A stretch of DNA of 9,654 bases. Source: Oscillospiraceae bacterium. GTDB taxonomy: Bacteria; Bacillota; Clostridia; Oscillospirales; Oscillospiraceae. Position 1 is the first letter of the stretch, and every line of letters starts with the position of its first letter. Under the pieces are notes generated by a model. That model had not been told where the DNA came from. It did no database searches and saw nothing but the letters and a program-made list of their open reading frames with translations. The stretch lies in the NCBI GenBank assembly GCA_028708585.1, contig JAQVYO010000055.1, positions 1-9,654 of the forward strand, in the 5' to 3' direction. The position numbers and the translations under genes are program-made. Below are positions 1 to 5,722 of the stretch, piece by piece.

Positions 1-1116
1 ATCAGTGCCGCGCTGGCCACCGGCGCCCAGGCCATCCCCCCGGGGTACGGGTTTCTTTCAGAAACCAGCGGCTTTGCCGCTTTGTGCCAGAAGCACGGCA
101 TTGTATTCATCGGGCCGAAAGAACCTATCATCTCCCGGATGGGGGATAAGGACGCCGCCCGGCGGATGATGAGCAACATCGGCATCCCCACCGTTCCGGG
201 CAGCGGCCTTCTGCACGGCGTCGCCGACGCCCTCCGCTGCGCCCGGGAAATCGGCTATCCGCTGCTGATTAAGGCCAGGGCCGGCGGCGGCGGCAAAGGA
301 ATCCGCCTGGTCCATACCCCTTCGGAACTGGAGCATGGATTTCTCACCGCCTCCAGCGAAGCGGAAACCGCCTTCGGCGACGACGGGCTGTATCTGGAAA
401 AGTTTTTGTCCCCCGTAAAGCATGTGGAGGTACAGATTCTGGCGGACGAAGCCGGAAACGTTGTGTGTCTGGGGGAGCGGGAATGTTCCATCCAGAAGAA
501 CAACCAGAAATTGGTGGAGGAATCTCCTTCTCCCGCCGTAAACGGCGCGCTGCGGCAAAAGCTGATAGCCGCCGCCAAAAAGGCGGCGGCGGCGGCCGGC
601 TATTTGAACGCCGGAACGGTGGAGTTTCTGCTGGACAAAAACGGGGCGTTTTATTTTATTGAAATGAATACCCGTCTCCAGGTGGAACACCCGGTGACCG
701 AGATGGTCAGCGGCATCGATATCGTAAAATGGCAAATTCGGATCGCCGCCGGCGTTCTTTTGGATTTTCAGCAGAGCGACGTTGCGCCACAGGGCGCTTC
801 CATTGAATGCCGCATCAACGCAAAGCAGGGCGGAACGGTCTCCTTCCTGCATGTGCCGGGCGGCCCTTGGGTGCGGTTTGATACGGCGCTTTATCAGGGG
901 GATACGGTTTTGCCTTACTACGATTCCCTGATCGGCAAGCTGATCGTGCACGCCAAAACCCGGGAAGAGGCCATTCGCAAGATGCAGTCCGCCCTGTGCG
1001 AACTAGTGGTGGACGGAGTCCCCAACAACATTGAGCAGCAGATCGATATCACAAACGACGCTTCGTTTATGATGGGAGATTATTATACGGACTTTTTAAC
1101 AAACAAGGGGGGATAA
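1..1116 (+). CDS. accC: AccC, biotin carboxylase subunit of acetyl-CoA carboxylase (5' end outside window)
   Basis: The frame is open from base 1, so the true start lies upstream; 371 residues are visible and about 74 N-terminal ones are missing compared with the ~449-residue E. coli enzyme. The protein carboxylates the biotin of the carrier protein with ATP and bicarbonate, the first half-reaction of malonyl-CoA synthesis. Seen in order: a PGYGFLSE motif near the left edge, the glycine-rich ATP loop KARAGGGGKG (about 270-300), ECSIQKNNQKLVEES (481-525), and EMNTRLQVEHPVTEM (661-705) carrying the metal-binding Glu/Asn and catalytic Arg. PYYDSLIGKL lies at about 913-942. Two oddities: the usual HPGYG is PPGYG, and the conserved EDP..F.PSPG stretch after ECRINA is missing about seven residues (near 820-850). 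The gene ends 3 nt before accD. Identity is certain; the effect of the deviations is unknown. Confidence 0.96.
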   Translation: MSAALATGAQAIPPGYGFLSETSGFAALCQKHGIVFIGPKEPIISRMGDKDAARRMMSNIGIPTVPGSGLLHGVADALRCAREIGYPLLIKARAGGGGKGIRLVHTPSELEHGFLTASSEAETAFGDDGLYLEKFLSPVKHVEVQILADEAGNVVCLGERECSIQKNNQKLVEESPSPAVNGALRQKLIAAAKKAAAAAGYLNAGTVEFLLDKNGAFYFIEMNTRLQVEHPVTEMVSGIDIVKWQIRIAAGVLLDFQQSDVAPQGASIECRINAKQGGTVSFLHVPGGPWVRFDTALYQGDTVLPYYDSLIGKLIVHAKTREEAIRKMQSALCELVVDGVPNNIEQQIDITNDASFMMGDYYTDFLTNKGG

Positions 1117-1119
1117 CCT

Positions 1120-1980
1120 TTGCTGAACAAAATTTTCAGAAAGCCGCAAAACGAATTGGAAAAGGGCGGAAGGGTTCCGGCGCCGACGGTGGCGGAAGAC
1201 GCGGAGCTTACCAGCACCTGCCCAATCTGCAAAACGGCCACGCCGGTGAGCCAGCTTTGGGAGCAGCTGAACGTCTGCAAATGCGGCTATCATTTCCGCA
1301 TGAACGCGCGCCAGAGGCTCCATGTTTTAACGGCGCCCGGGAGCTTTTCTGAGCTGTACGGCGATCTGGAAAGCCGGGACATTATCGGCTTTCCGGAGTA
1401 TGAAAGAAAGCTGAAAAACGCGCAGCTTGCCTGCGGGGAAAAGGAAGCGGTCATCTGCGGAACCGCGAAAATCGGCGAGATGCCCTGCGCGCTGTTCGTG
1501 ATGGAGCCTTATTTTATGTTGGGCAGCATGGGAACCGTCGTGGGGGAAAAGATCACCCGCCTGTTTGAGTATGCCGCGGAAAACAGCCTTCCGGTGGTTG
1601 GCTTCACCGTTTCCGGCGGCGCCAGAATGCAGGAGGGCATCCTATCCCTCATGCAGATGGCCAAAGTCAGCGGCGCGGTGCGGCGGCACAGCGACGCGGG
1701 TAATTTTTATGCGGTGGTTCTGACCGATCCCACCACCGGAGGCATTACCGCAAGCTTTGCCATGGAGGCGGATATTATCATAGCGGAGCCGGGGGCCACC
1801 ATTGGGTTCACCGGCGCCAGAATCATTGAGCAGACCACCCGGAAAAAGCTTCCGGACGGCTTTCAAAAATCGGAATTCATGCTGGAGCATGGATTTGTGG
1901 ATCTGATTGTGCCGCGGCCAAAGCAGAAAGCCGCCATTGAACGGCTGTTAAAGCTGCATGAAAGGAGGGCCGCCCGATGA
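1120..1980 (+). CDS. accD: AccD, acetyl-CoA carboxylase carboxyltransferase beta subunit
   Basis: This 286-residue subunit works with AccA to move the carboxyl group from carboxybiotin to acetyl-CoA, giving malonyl-CoA. The start is a TTG, chosen because a G-rich Shine-Dalgarno (GGGGGG, 1107-1112) sits 7 nt upstream and the resulting N-terminus (MLNKIFRKP) looks like other AccD proteins. A zinc ribbon follows (Cys34, Cys37, Cys53, Cys55). The crotonase-fold carboxyltransferase domain has GSMGTVVGEK (135-144), SGGARMQEG (165-173), TDPTTGG (202-208) and IEQTTRKKLPDGFQ near the C-terminus. The family zinc ribbon is CX2C-X15-CX2C; here the last pair is CXC, one residue short. The length is close to the ~290-304 norm. 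Its stop overlaps the accA start in an ATGA, indicating translational coupling. Confidence 0.96.
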   Translation: MLNKIFRKPQNELEKGGRVPAPTVAEDAELTSTCPICKTATPVSQLWEQLNVCKCGYHFRMNARQRLHVLTAPGSFSELYGDLESRDIIGFPEYERKLKNAQLACGEKEAVICGTAKIGEMPCALFVMEPYFMLGSMGTVVGEKITRLFEYAAENSLPVVGFTVSGGARMQEGILSLMQMAKVSGAVRRHSDAGNFYAVVLTDPTTGGITASFAMEADIIIAEPGATIGFTGARIIEQTTRKKLPDGFQKSEFMLEHGFVDLIVPRPKQKAAIERLLKLHERRAAR

Positions 1981-2762
1981 GCACGGCATACGACAAGGTA
2001 AAGCTGGCCCGGGCCAAGGGCCGTCCCACGGGAACCCGGTACATCCGCGGCATTTTCACCGATTTCATCGAGCTGCACGGCGACCGATGCTTTGCGGACG
2101 ACACCGCGATTGTGGCCGGTGTGGCAAGACTGCAGGGCGATCCGGTTACCGTCATCGCCATTGAAAAAGGCATGGATTTGAAGGAAAAAGTATACCGGAA
2201 TTTCGGCGCCCCCAACCCGGAGGGATACCGGAAAGCGCTGCGGCTGATGAAGCAGGCGGAAAAATTCCGCCGGCCGGTCATCTGTTTTGTGGATACCGCG
2301 GGAGCCGTTTGCGGCATCGGGGCGGAGGAACGGGGCCAGGGCCAGGCCATCGCCATGAACCTGATGGAGATGATGACCCTGAAAACCCCCATTCTCACCA
2401 TCTTCATCGGCGAAGGCGGCAGCGGCGGCGCCCTGGCGCTCTCGGTAGCCGACGAAGTCTGGATGCTGGAAAACGCGTTTTACTCCGTCATCTCCCCGGA
2501 AAGCTGCGCCAACATTCTTTGGCGGGACCCCAAGAGGGCCCAGGAAGCTTCGGAGGACTTGAAGCTCACGTCGGACAATATGCGGCGTCTGGGCGTTGTG
2601 GAGCATGTTTTTTCGGAAAAGGGCCTGGGCGGGGGCGAGCTGTATGGCACGTTAAAAAACGAAATGATCAATTTTGTGTGCGGCAAAATGGCGCTTCCCG
2701 TTGAAACGCTGCTGCAGCAGCGTTATGAGCGGTTTCGCCGCTTTGGCGCTGCGGAAGGCTAA
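1977..2762 (+). CDS. accA: AccA, acetyl-CoA carboxylase carboxyltransferase alpha subunit
   Basis: This 261-residue partner of AccD completes the carboxyltransferase. The ATG is fixed by a strong AAGGAGGG Shine-Dalgarno (about 1961-1968) inside the end of accD and by the ATGA overlap with its stop. Visible motifs are IELHGDR (31-37), VDTAGAVCGIGAEERGQ (105-121) and the oxyanion-hole stretch GEGGSGGALAL (145-155), then a PESCANILWRDPKRA segment (174-188). The protein lacks the ~50-residue N-terminal helical extension of the 319-residue E. coli protein, which is normal for Clostridia. The usual DTPGA is DTAGA here, a mild substitution. It is the last gene of the acc operon; a terminator follows at 2836-2888. 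Confidence 0.96.
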   Translation: MSTAYDKVKLARAKGRPTGTRYIRGIFTDFIELHGDRCFADDTAIVAGVARLQGDPVTVIAIEKGMDLKEKVYRNFGAPNPEGYRKALRLMKQAEKFRRPVICFVDTAGAVCGIGAEERGQGQAIAMNLMEMMTLKTPILTIFIGEGGSGGALALSVADEVWMLENAFYSVISPESCANILWRDPKRAQEASEDLKLTSDNMRRLGVVEHVFSEKGLGGGELYGTLKNEMINFVCGKMALPVETLLQQRYERFRRFGAAEG

Positions 2763-2835
2763 AAGGCCGGATAAGCCCCCGGAGGAGACTCTTTCCCGGA
2801 ATGGGAAACGCCCCTCCAAAGCAAAGGAAAAAACA

Positions 2836-2888
2836 AAAACACACGCGCTTTCCAGCCGTTTCGTGTTGGAAAAGACGTGTGTTTTTTT
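2836..2888. terminator. Bidirectional rho-independent terminator between convergent operons
   Basis: A long imperfect hairpin pairs 2836-2856 with 2865-2885 around an 8-nt loop (CGTTTCGT). The outer ten base pairs (AAAACACACG with its complement) and the inner TTTCCA/TGGAAA block are clean, with two or three mismatches or G-U pairs between. On the + strand it runs into seven Ts (2882-2888). On the - strand it runs into TTTTTGTTTTTT (complement of about 2828-2840). It can therefore end the acc operon from the left and the SPT/SDR operon from the right. Confidence 0.85.
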
Positions 2889-2943
2889 CTGCCGCCGGGC
2901 GGAAAAGCGCCTCGTTTGCCGTTTTGCATCCCTGCGGAAACGC

Positions 2944-2972
2944 AAACGGGGCGTTCAAAGCCCCGTTTTATT
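2944..2972. terminator. Second GC-rich hairpin, overlapping the SDR stop codon
   Basis: AAACGGGGC (2944-2952) pairs perfectly with GCCCCGTTT (2960-2968) around a 7-nt loop. On the + strand it is followed by a TTTTATTTT tract, so it is a good backup terminator for transcription that escapes the acc terminator. Read on the - strand, the T-run is short (TTTG), so it is weaker for the SDR gene, whose stop codon (2968-2970) lies in the hairpin edge. The rest of 2763-2967 contains no gene I can support. Confidence 0.6.
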
Positions 2973-3765
2973 TTGTGGAGGCGTAAAGGATCCCCACAAC
3001 CCAGTTGGTAAACCGGACGGGCAAAAGCCGGGCGGTCACCACAAACAGCTTATATTTGGCCCCCACCGCATACAGCGGTTTGGGGTGCTTTTTCCCCGCT
3101 GCCACGAAGACGCGGCGGGCAACGGCCTCCGGCGGCATGCCGTTTTTTTCGTCCCGCTCCATCAGAAGGACGGAACGCTCAATGGCCGTTCCATAAAATG
3201 CGCCGCCGGCGGCGCATTTTTTCCGGGCCTCGGTAAAGCCGGTCCGAATATCGCCGGGCATCACGGCGCAGACAGAAATGTGAAACGGCCGCAGCTCGTT
3301 GGCCAAAGCCAACGTCAAATCACTGACGGCCGCTTTAGTGCAGGAATAAAACGCCTGGAACGGAATGGACAGCGGCGCCGCAACGGAGCTTAAGTTGACG
3401 ATATGGCCCCCGCCGGTTTCCCTCATATAGGGAACGGCGCACTGAATGCAGTAGACCATGCCGAAAACGTTCACGTCAAACAACTTCCGGATGTCGGCGG
3501 GATCGGTGCACTCCACCGCGCCGGAAATGCCAAACCCCGCATTGTTCACCAACACATCCAGCCGCCCTTCCGCCTCATATACCTGCCGGAGGGCGGCTTC
3601 CACCGAAGAAAAATCGGACACGTCCGCCGTGATATGGCGGATTTCCCCCTCGCCGTGTCCCTTCCGGCTCAGCTCATAGACCGTGTACCCATGCTCCGCG
3701 AAAATCCGGGCGGTGGCAAGGCCGATCCCGCTGCTGCCGCCGGTAATTACAGCGACGTTTCGCAT
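2968..3765 (-). CDS. Classical SDR-family oxidoreductase, candidate 3-ketosphinganine-type reductase
   Basis: A 265-residue short-chain dehydrogenase. The start is the ATG at 3765-3763 because a GGAGC-type Shine-Dalgarno (about 3770-3777) precedes it and the first residues (MRNVAVITGGSSGIG) form the expected first strand; a longer in-frame start adds 42 residues with no family resemblance. Visible: the Rossmann loop TGGSSGIG (8-15), Asp48 (adenine contact), NNAG (74-77), Asn99, and the catalytic Ser127-Tyr140-Lys144 (YSCTK), then MPGDIRT (169-175). The SRK after the second strand (33-35) suggests NADPH over NADH. The C-terminal tail is rich in hydrophobic and basic residues (about 231-262), as in SDRs acting on lipid-like substrates. 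Inferred role: reduces the 3-keto product of the alpha-oxoamine synthase encoded just upstream, whose end it overlaps by 19 nt. The SDR fold is certain; the substrate rests on context only. Confidence 0.9.
   Translation of the reverse strand: MRNVAVITGGSSGIGLATARIFAEHGYTVYELSRKGHGEGEIRHITADVSDFSSVEAALRQVYEAEGRLDVLVNNAGFGISGAVECTDPADIRKLFDVNVFGMVYCIQCAVPYMRETGGGHIVNLSSVAAPLSIPFQAFYSCTKAAVSDLTLALANELRPFHISVCAVMPGDIRTGFTEARKKCAAGGAFYGTAIERSVLLMERDEKNGMPPEAVARRVFVAAGKKHPKPLYAVGAKYKLFVVTARLLPVRFTNWVVGILYASTK
3195..3220. repeat. 26-bp perfect palindrome inside the SDR gene
   Basis: The left half AAAATGCGCCGCC (3195-3207) is followed directly by its exact reverse complement (3208-3220). As a hairpin it gives about 11 base pairs with a CCGG loop, with A/T-rich ends on both strands, resembling a compact terminator. 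It encodes the Lys-Lys-Cys-Ala-Ala-Gly-Gly-Ala-Phe stretch (residues 182-190), just after the SDR substrate-loop PG motif. Function unknown. Confidence 0.8.
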
Positions 3766-4937
3766 GTCTGCTCCTTTAAGACCCGGGCGATAATGTCCAT
3801 CGCCTCGTCCATCAGAGGCTCGGTGTGGGTGGCCATATAACTGGTCCGCAGCAGGCACTCCGTGGGAGGGGTGGCGGGGGGCAGGCTGCAATTGACGAAC
3901 ACACCCTGGTCATATAACTCTTTGGCAATGGTCAGCGTCCGCATCATGTCATAGGTATAAATGGGAATGATGGGGGTTTTGGAGACCCGCGTGGGGATAC
4001 CGCGCTTTTCCATTCCGTCCCGGACATACCGGGATACCCGGCCGAGCCGGGTCACAATCTCCGGATTCCGCCGCAGGTACCGCAGAGCGGCCAGCGCCGC
4101 GGCGCAGCTGGCGGGCGGAATGGAAGCGGAAAAAATAAACGGGCGGGAGGAATGTCTTACATATTCCGCCACATCGGCCCGGGTTGCCATATACCCGCCC
4201 AGGCTGGCAAGGGATTTGGAAAAGGTGCCCATATAAATATCCACGTCGTCCTCCAGGCCGAAATAGCTGGCGGTTCCCCTTCCGCCTTCGCCGATGACGC
4301 CCAGAGCGTGCGCGTCGTCCACCATGACCCGGGCGCCGTATTTTTTGGCAAGAGTCACAATGTCCGGCAGCCGCGCAATGTCGCCGCCCATGCTGAATAC
4401 ACCGTCGGTGACAATGAGCCGCCCGGCGGTATCCGGAATCCGCTGAAGGACGCGCTCCAGCTCCTCCATATCGTTGTGCTTGTACCGCAGCATCTTTCCA
4501 AAGCTCAAGCGGCATCCATCATAAATGCTGGCGTGGTTTTCCCGGTCGCAGATCACATAGTCCCCGCGGCCCACCACCGCGCTGATAATCCCCAGATTGG
4601 TCTGAAAGCCGGTAGAGAAAGTGACGACGGCTTCCTTGCCCAGGAAATCCGCCAGCTCCGCTTCCAGCTCCAGGTGCATCCGCAGCGTTCCGTTTAAAAA
4701 CCGGGAACCGGAACAGCCGGAACCATATTGCTCCAAAGCCTTTCTGCCGGCCTCGATCACCTCCGGGTTGGTAGTCAGCCCAAGATAGTTGTTGGAGCCA
4801 AGCATAATGCGGCGTTTGCCTTCCATAATGACTTCCACGTCCTGTTTGGACTCCAGCGCGTGAAAGTAAGGATAAATCCCCTGTTCACGGGCCTCTTTCG
4901 CAGTGGTATAATTTTGGCACTTTGTAAAAATATCCAA
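3747..4937 (-). CDS. Alpha-oxoamine synthase resembling bacterial serine palmitoyltransferase
   Basis: A 396-residue PLP enzyme of the family that condenses an amino acid with an acyl thioester and releases CO2 (SPT, glycine C-acetyltransferase, BioF, ALA synthase). The TTG start at 4937 is chosen because GGGAGGA (4953-4947) lies 9 nt upstream and the promoter's -10 box (4977-4972) rules out the longer starts; it also gives the usual ~395-residue length. Visible: GIYPYF (20-25), GSNNYLGL (47-54), GSGCSGSRFLNGT (72-84), His135 (stacks on PLP), the Asp207/His210 pair, and the PLP lysine in GTFSKS (Lys241). GIYPYF, YKHNDM (152-157) and the C-terminal MATHT recall Bacteroides SPT, from memory, more closely than Kbl or BioF. 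Other possibilities are a cysteate-using sulfonolipid enzyme, a CqsA-like aminoketone synthase or a true Kbl. The family is certain, the substrate not. A coupled SDR gene follows. Confidence 0.9.
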   Translation of the reverse strand: MDIFTKCQNYTTAKEAREQGIYPYFHALESKQDVEVIMEGKRRIMLGSNNYLGLTTNPEVIEAGRKALEQYGSGCSGSRFLNGTLRMHLELEAELADFLGKEAVVTFSTGFQTNLGIISAVVGRGDYVICDRENHASIYDGCRLSFGKMLRYKHNDMEELERVLQRIPDTAGRLIVTDGVFSMGGDIARLPDIVTLAKKYGARVMVDDAHALGVIGEGGRGTASYFGLEDDVDIYMGTFSKSLASLGGYMATRADVAEYVRHSSRPFIFSASIPPASCAAALAALRYLRRNPEIVTRLGRVSRYVRDGMEKRGIPTRVSKTPIIPIYTYDMMRTLTIAKELYDQGVFVNCSLPPATPPTECLLRTSYMATHTEPLMDEAMDIIARVLKEQTCETSL

Positions 4938-4946
4938 AAGTTCACT

Positions 4947-4953
4947 TCCTCCC
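4947..4953 (-). promoter_or_regulatory. Shine-Dalgarno site that decides the TTG start of the alpha-oxoamine synthase
   Basis: Read on the - strand the site is GGGAGGA, 9 nt before the TTG at 4937. No comparable site serves the upstream in-frame starts at 5003 (TTG, inside the -35 region) or 4973 (ATG, overlapping the -10 box), which would not be fully contained in a transcript from the mapped promoter. Confidence 0.75.
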
Positions 4954-4971
4954 GACCAACTTCTTCCGCTC

Positions 4972-5000
4972 ATTTTATGCTGTTTTTTCCTCTGTGTCAA
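4972..5000 (-). promoter_or_regulatory. Near-consensus sigma-70/sigma-A promoter for the SPT-SDR operon
   Basis: On the - strand TTGACA (5000-4995) is a perfect -35 box, followed by a 17-nt spacer and TAAAAT (4977-4972), one base off the TATAAT consensus. Transcription would begin around 4965, leaving a leader of roughly 28 nt before the TTG at 4937. Just upstream, CCGTTT occurs twice with an 8-bp period (complement of 5013-5018 and 5021-5026), which might be an operator but matches no regulator site I can name. Confidence 0.8.
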
Positions 5001-5042
5001 CAAACTTCCATCAAACGGCGAAACGGTGCGTGCGGAAAACCG

Positions 5043-5708
5043 TCATCCGATTTTATAGCCCACGTTTCGGACGGTCCCAATCCGCCCGGCGGCCTTTCCC
5101 AGTTTCTTCCGCAGGGTGCGGATATGCATATCCACAGTGCGGCTTTCCCCCTCGTATTCCGTACCCCAAACCTTGTCCATAATTTTGTCCCGGGAAAGCA
5201 CAATTCCTTGGTTGGACATGAGATATTTGAGCAGCTCGAATTCCTTGAAGGTCAGCTCCAACGGCGCTCCGGAAACGGTAACGGCGCGTTTTTCCCCATC
5301 CAGCATGATCTCAAAGCAGCGGTAAAGGGAGCCGCTCTTTTCCGGTGCCGCCCGGCGCAGAGCGGCCTTCACCCGGGACAAAAGCTCCAAAATGCCAAAG
5401 GGTTTCGCGATATAATCGTCCGCCCCCATGTCAAGCCCCCGCACCACATCCAGCTCTGCGGTTTTGGCGGTAATCAAAATCACCGGCACTCGCCTGGTTC
5501 CCGGGTCCTCCCGCAGCCTTTTGAGCAGCTGCAGTCCGTCCTCTCCGGGCAGCATAATATCCAAAAGCACAAGTTCCGGCAGCGCTTTCCGGCAGGCCGC
5601 CCAAAAACCGCCGGCGGTTTCAAAGCCGGCGGTTTCAAAGCCGCTGTTTTGCAGCGCGTAGCATTCCATCTGCCGGATGTTCTCATCGTCCTCCACAATA
5701 TAAATCAT
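5043..5708 (-). CDS. phoP: OmpR/PhoB-family response regulator (PhoP/PhoB-like)
   Basis: A 221-residue two-domain regulator: a receiver (about 1-115) with the acidic pocket Glu6/Asp7/Asp8, phosphoacceptor Asp50 in LLDIMLPGEDG, Thr80 and Lys102 (KPF), then a winged-helix DNA-binding domain with LTFKEFELLKYL, VWG and RTVDMHIRTLRKKLG ending in NVGYKIG. The ATG at 5708 is preceded by GGGGAGGAAG; a longer in-frame start would add 28 residues unlike any receiver. It lies 14 nt after the HD gene, whose operon carries the matching kinase, so the two very probably form the phosphate-responsive pair; assignment to phosphate comes from the pst/phoU neighbours, not from the protein. An exact 15-bp tandem repeat (5610-5639) encodes GFETA twice, but the protein length there is normal. 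No strong terminator is visible after the stop. Confidence 0.93.
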   Translation of the reverse strand: MIYIVEDDENIRQMECYALQNSGFETAGFETAGGFWAACRKALPELVLLDIMLPGEDGLQLLKRLREDPGTRRVPVILITAKTAELDVVRGLDMGADDYIAKPFGILELLSRVKAALRRAAPEKSGSLYRCFEIMLDGEKRAVTVSGAPLELTFKEFELLKYLMSNQGIVLSRDKIMDKVWGTEYEGESRTVDMHIRTLRKKLGKAAGRIGTVRNVGYKIG

Positions 5709-5722
5709 GCTTCCTCCCCTGC

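Noticed and set aside
568..590. Nine-bp GCC/GGC inverted repeat with an AAAAA loop in accC
   Set aside because: Explained by an Ala-Ala-Ala-Lys-Lys-Ala-Ala-Ala codon run in a conserved helix region; no T-tract follows.
58..951. 297-codon - strand open frame opposite accC
   Set aside because: Shadow of the AccC reading frame; accC motifs on the + strand are unambiguous.
2674..3393. 239-codon + strand open frame running from the accA end through the terminators into the SDR gene
   Set aside because: It starts inside accA, crosses a strong bidirectional terminator and is antisense to the SDR catalytic region; no recognisable domain.
3766..3891. 42-residue N-terminal extension of the SDR gene from an upstream in-frame start
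   Set aside because: The extra residues are Pro/Arg/His-rich, lie inside the synthase gene, and the internal ATG at 3765 has a good ribosome site and gives the standard SDR N-terminus.
5001..5040. Pho box upstream of the SPT promoter
   Set aside because: The CCGTTT pair has an 8-bp period, not the 11-bp spacing of known Pho boxes, and lacks TTHACA or CTGTCAT-type cores beyond the -35 element itself.
5001..5042. Possible terminator after the response regulator
   Set aside because: Only a five-bp stem (ACGGT/ACCGT) with an 11-nt loop and a three-T tail on the - strand; too weak to call.
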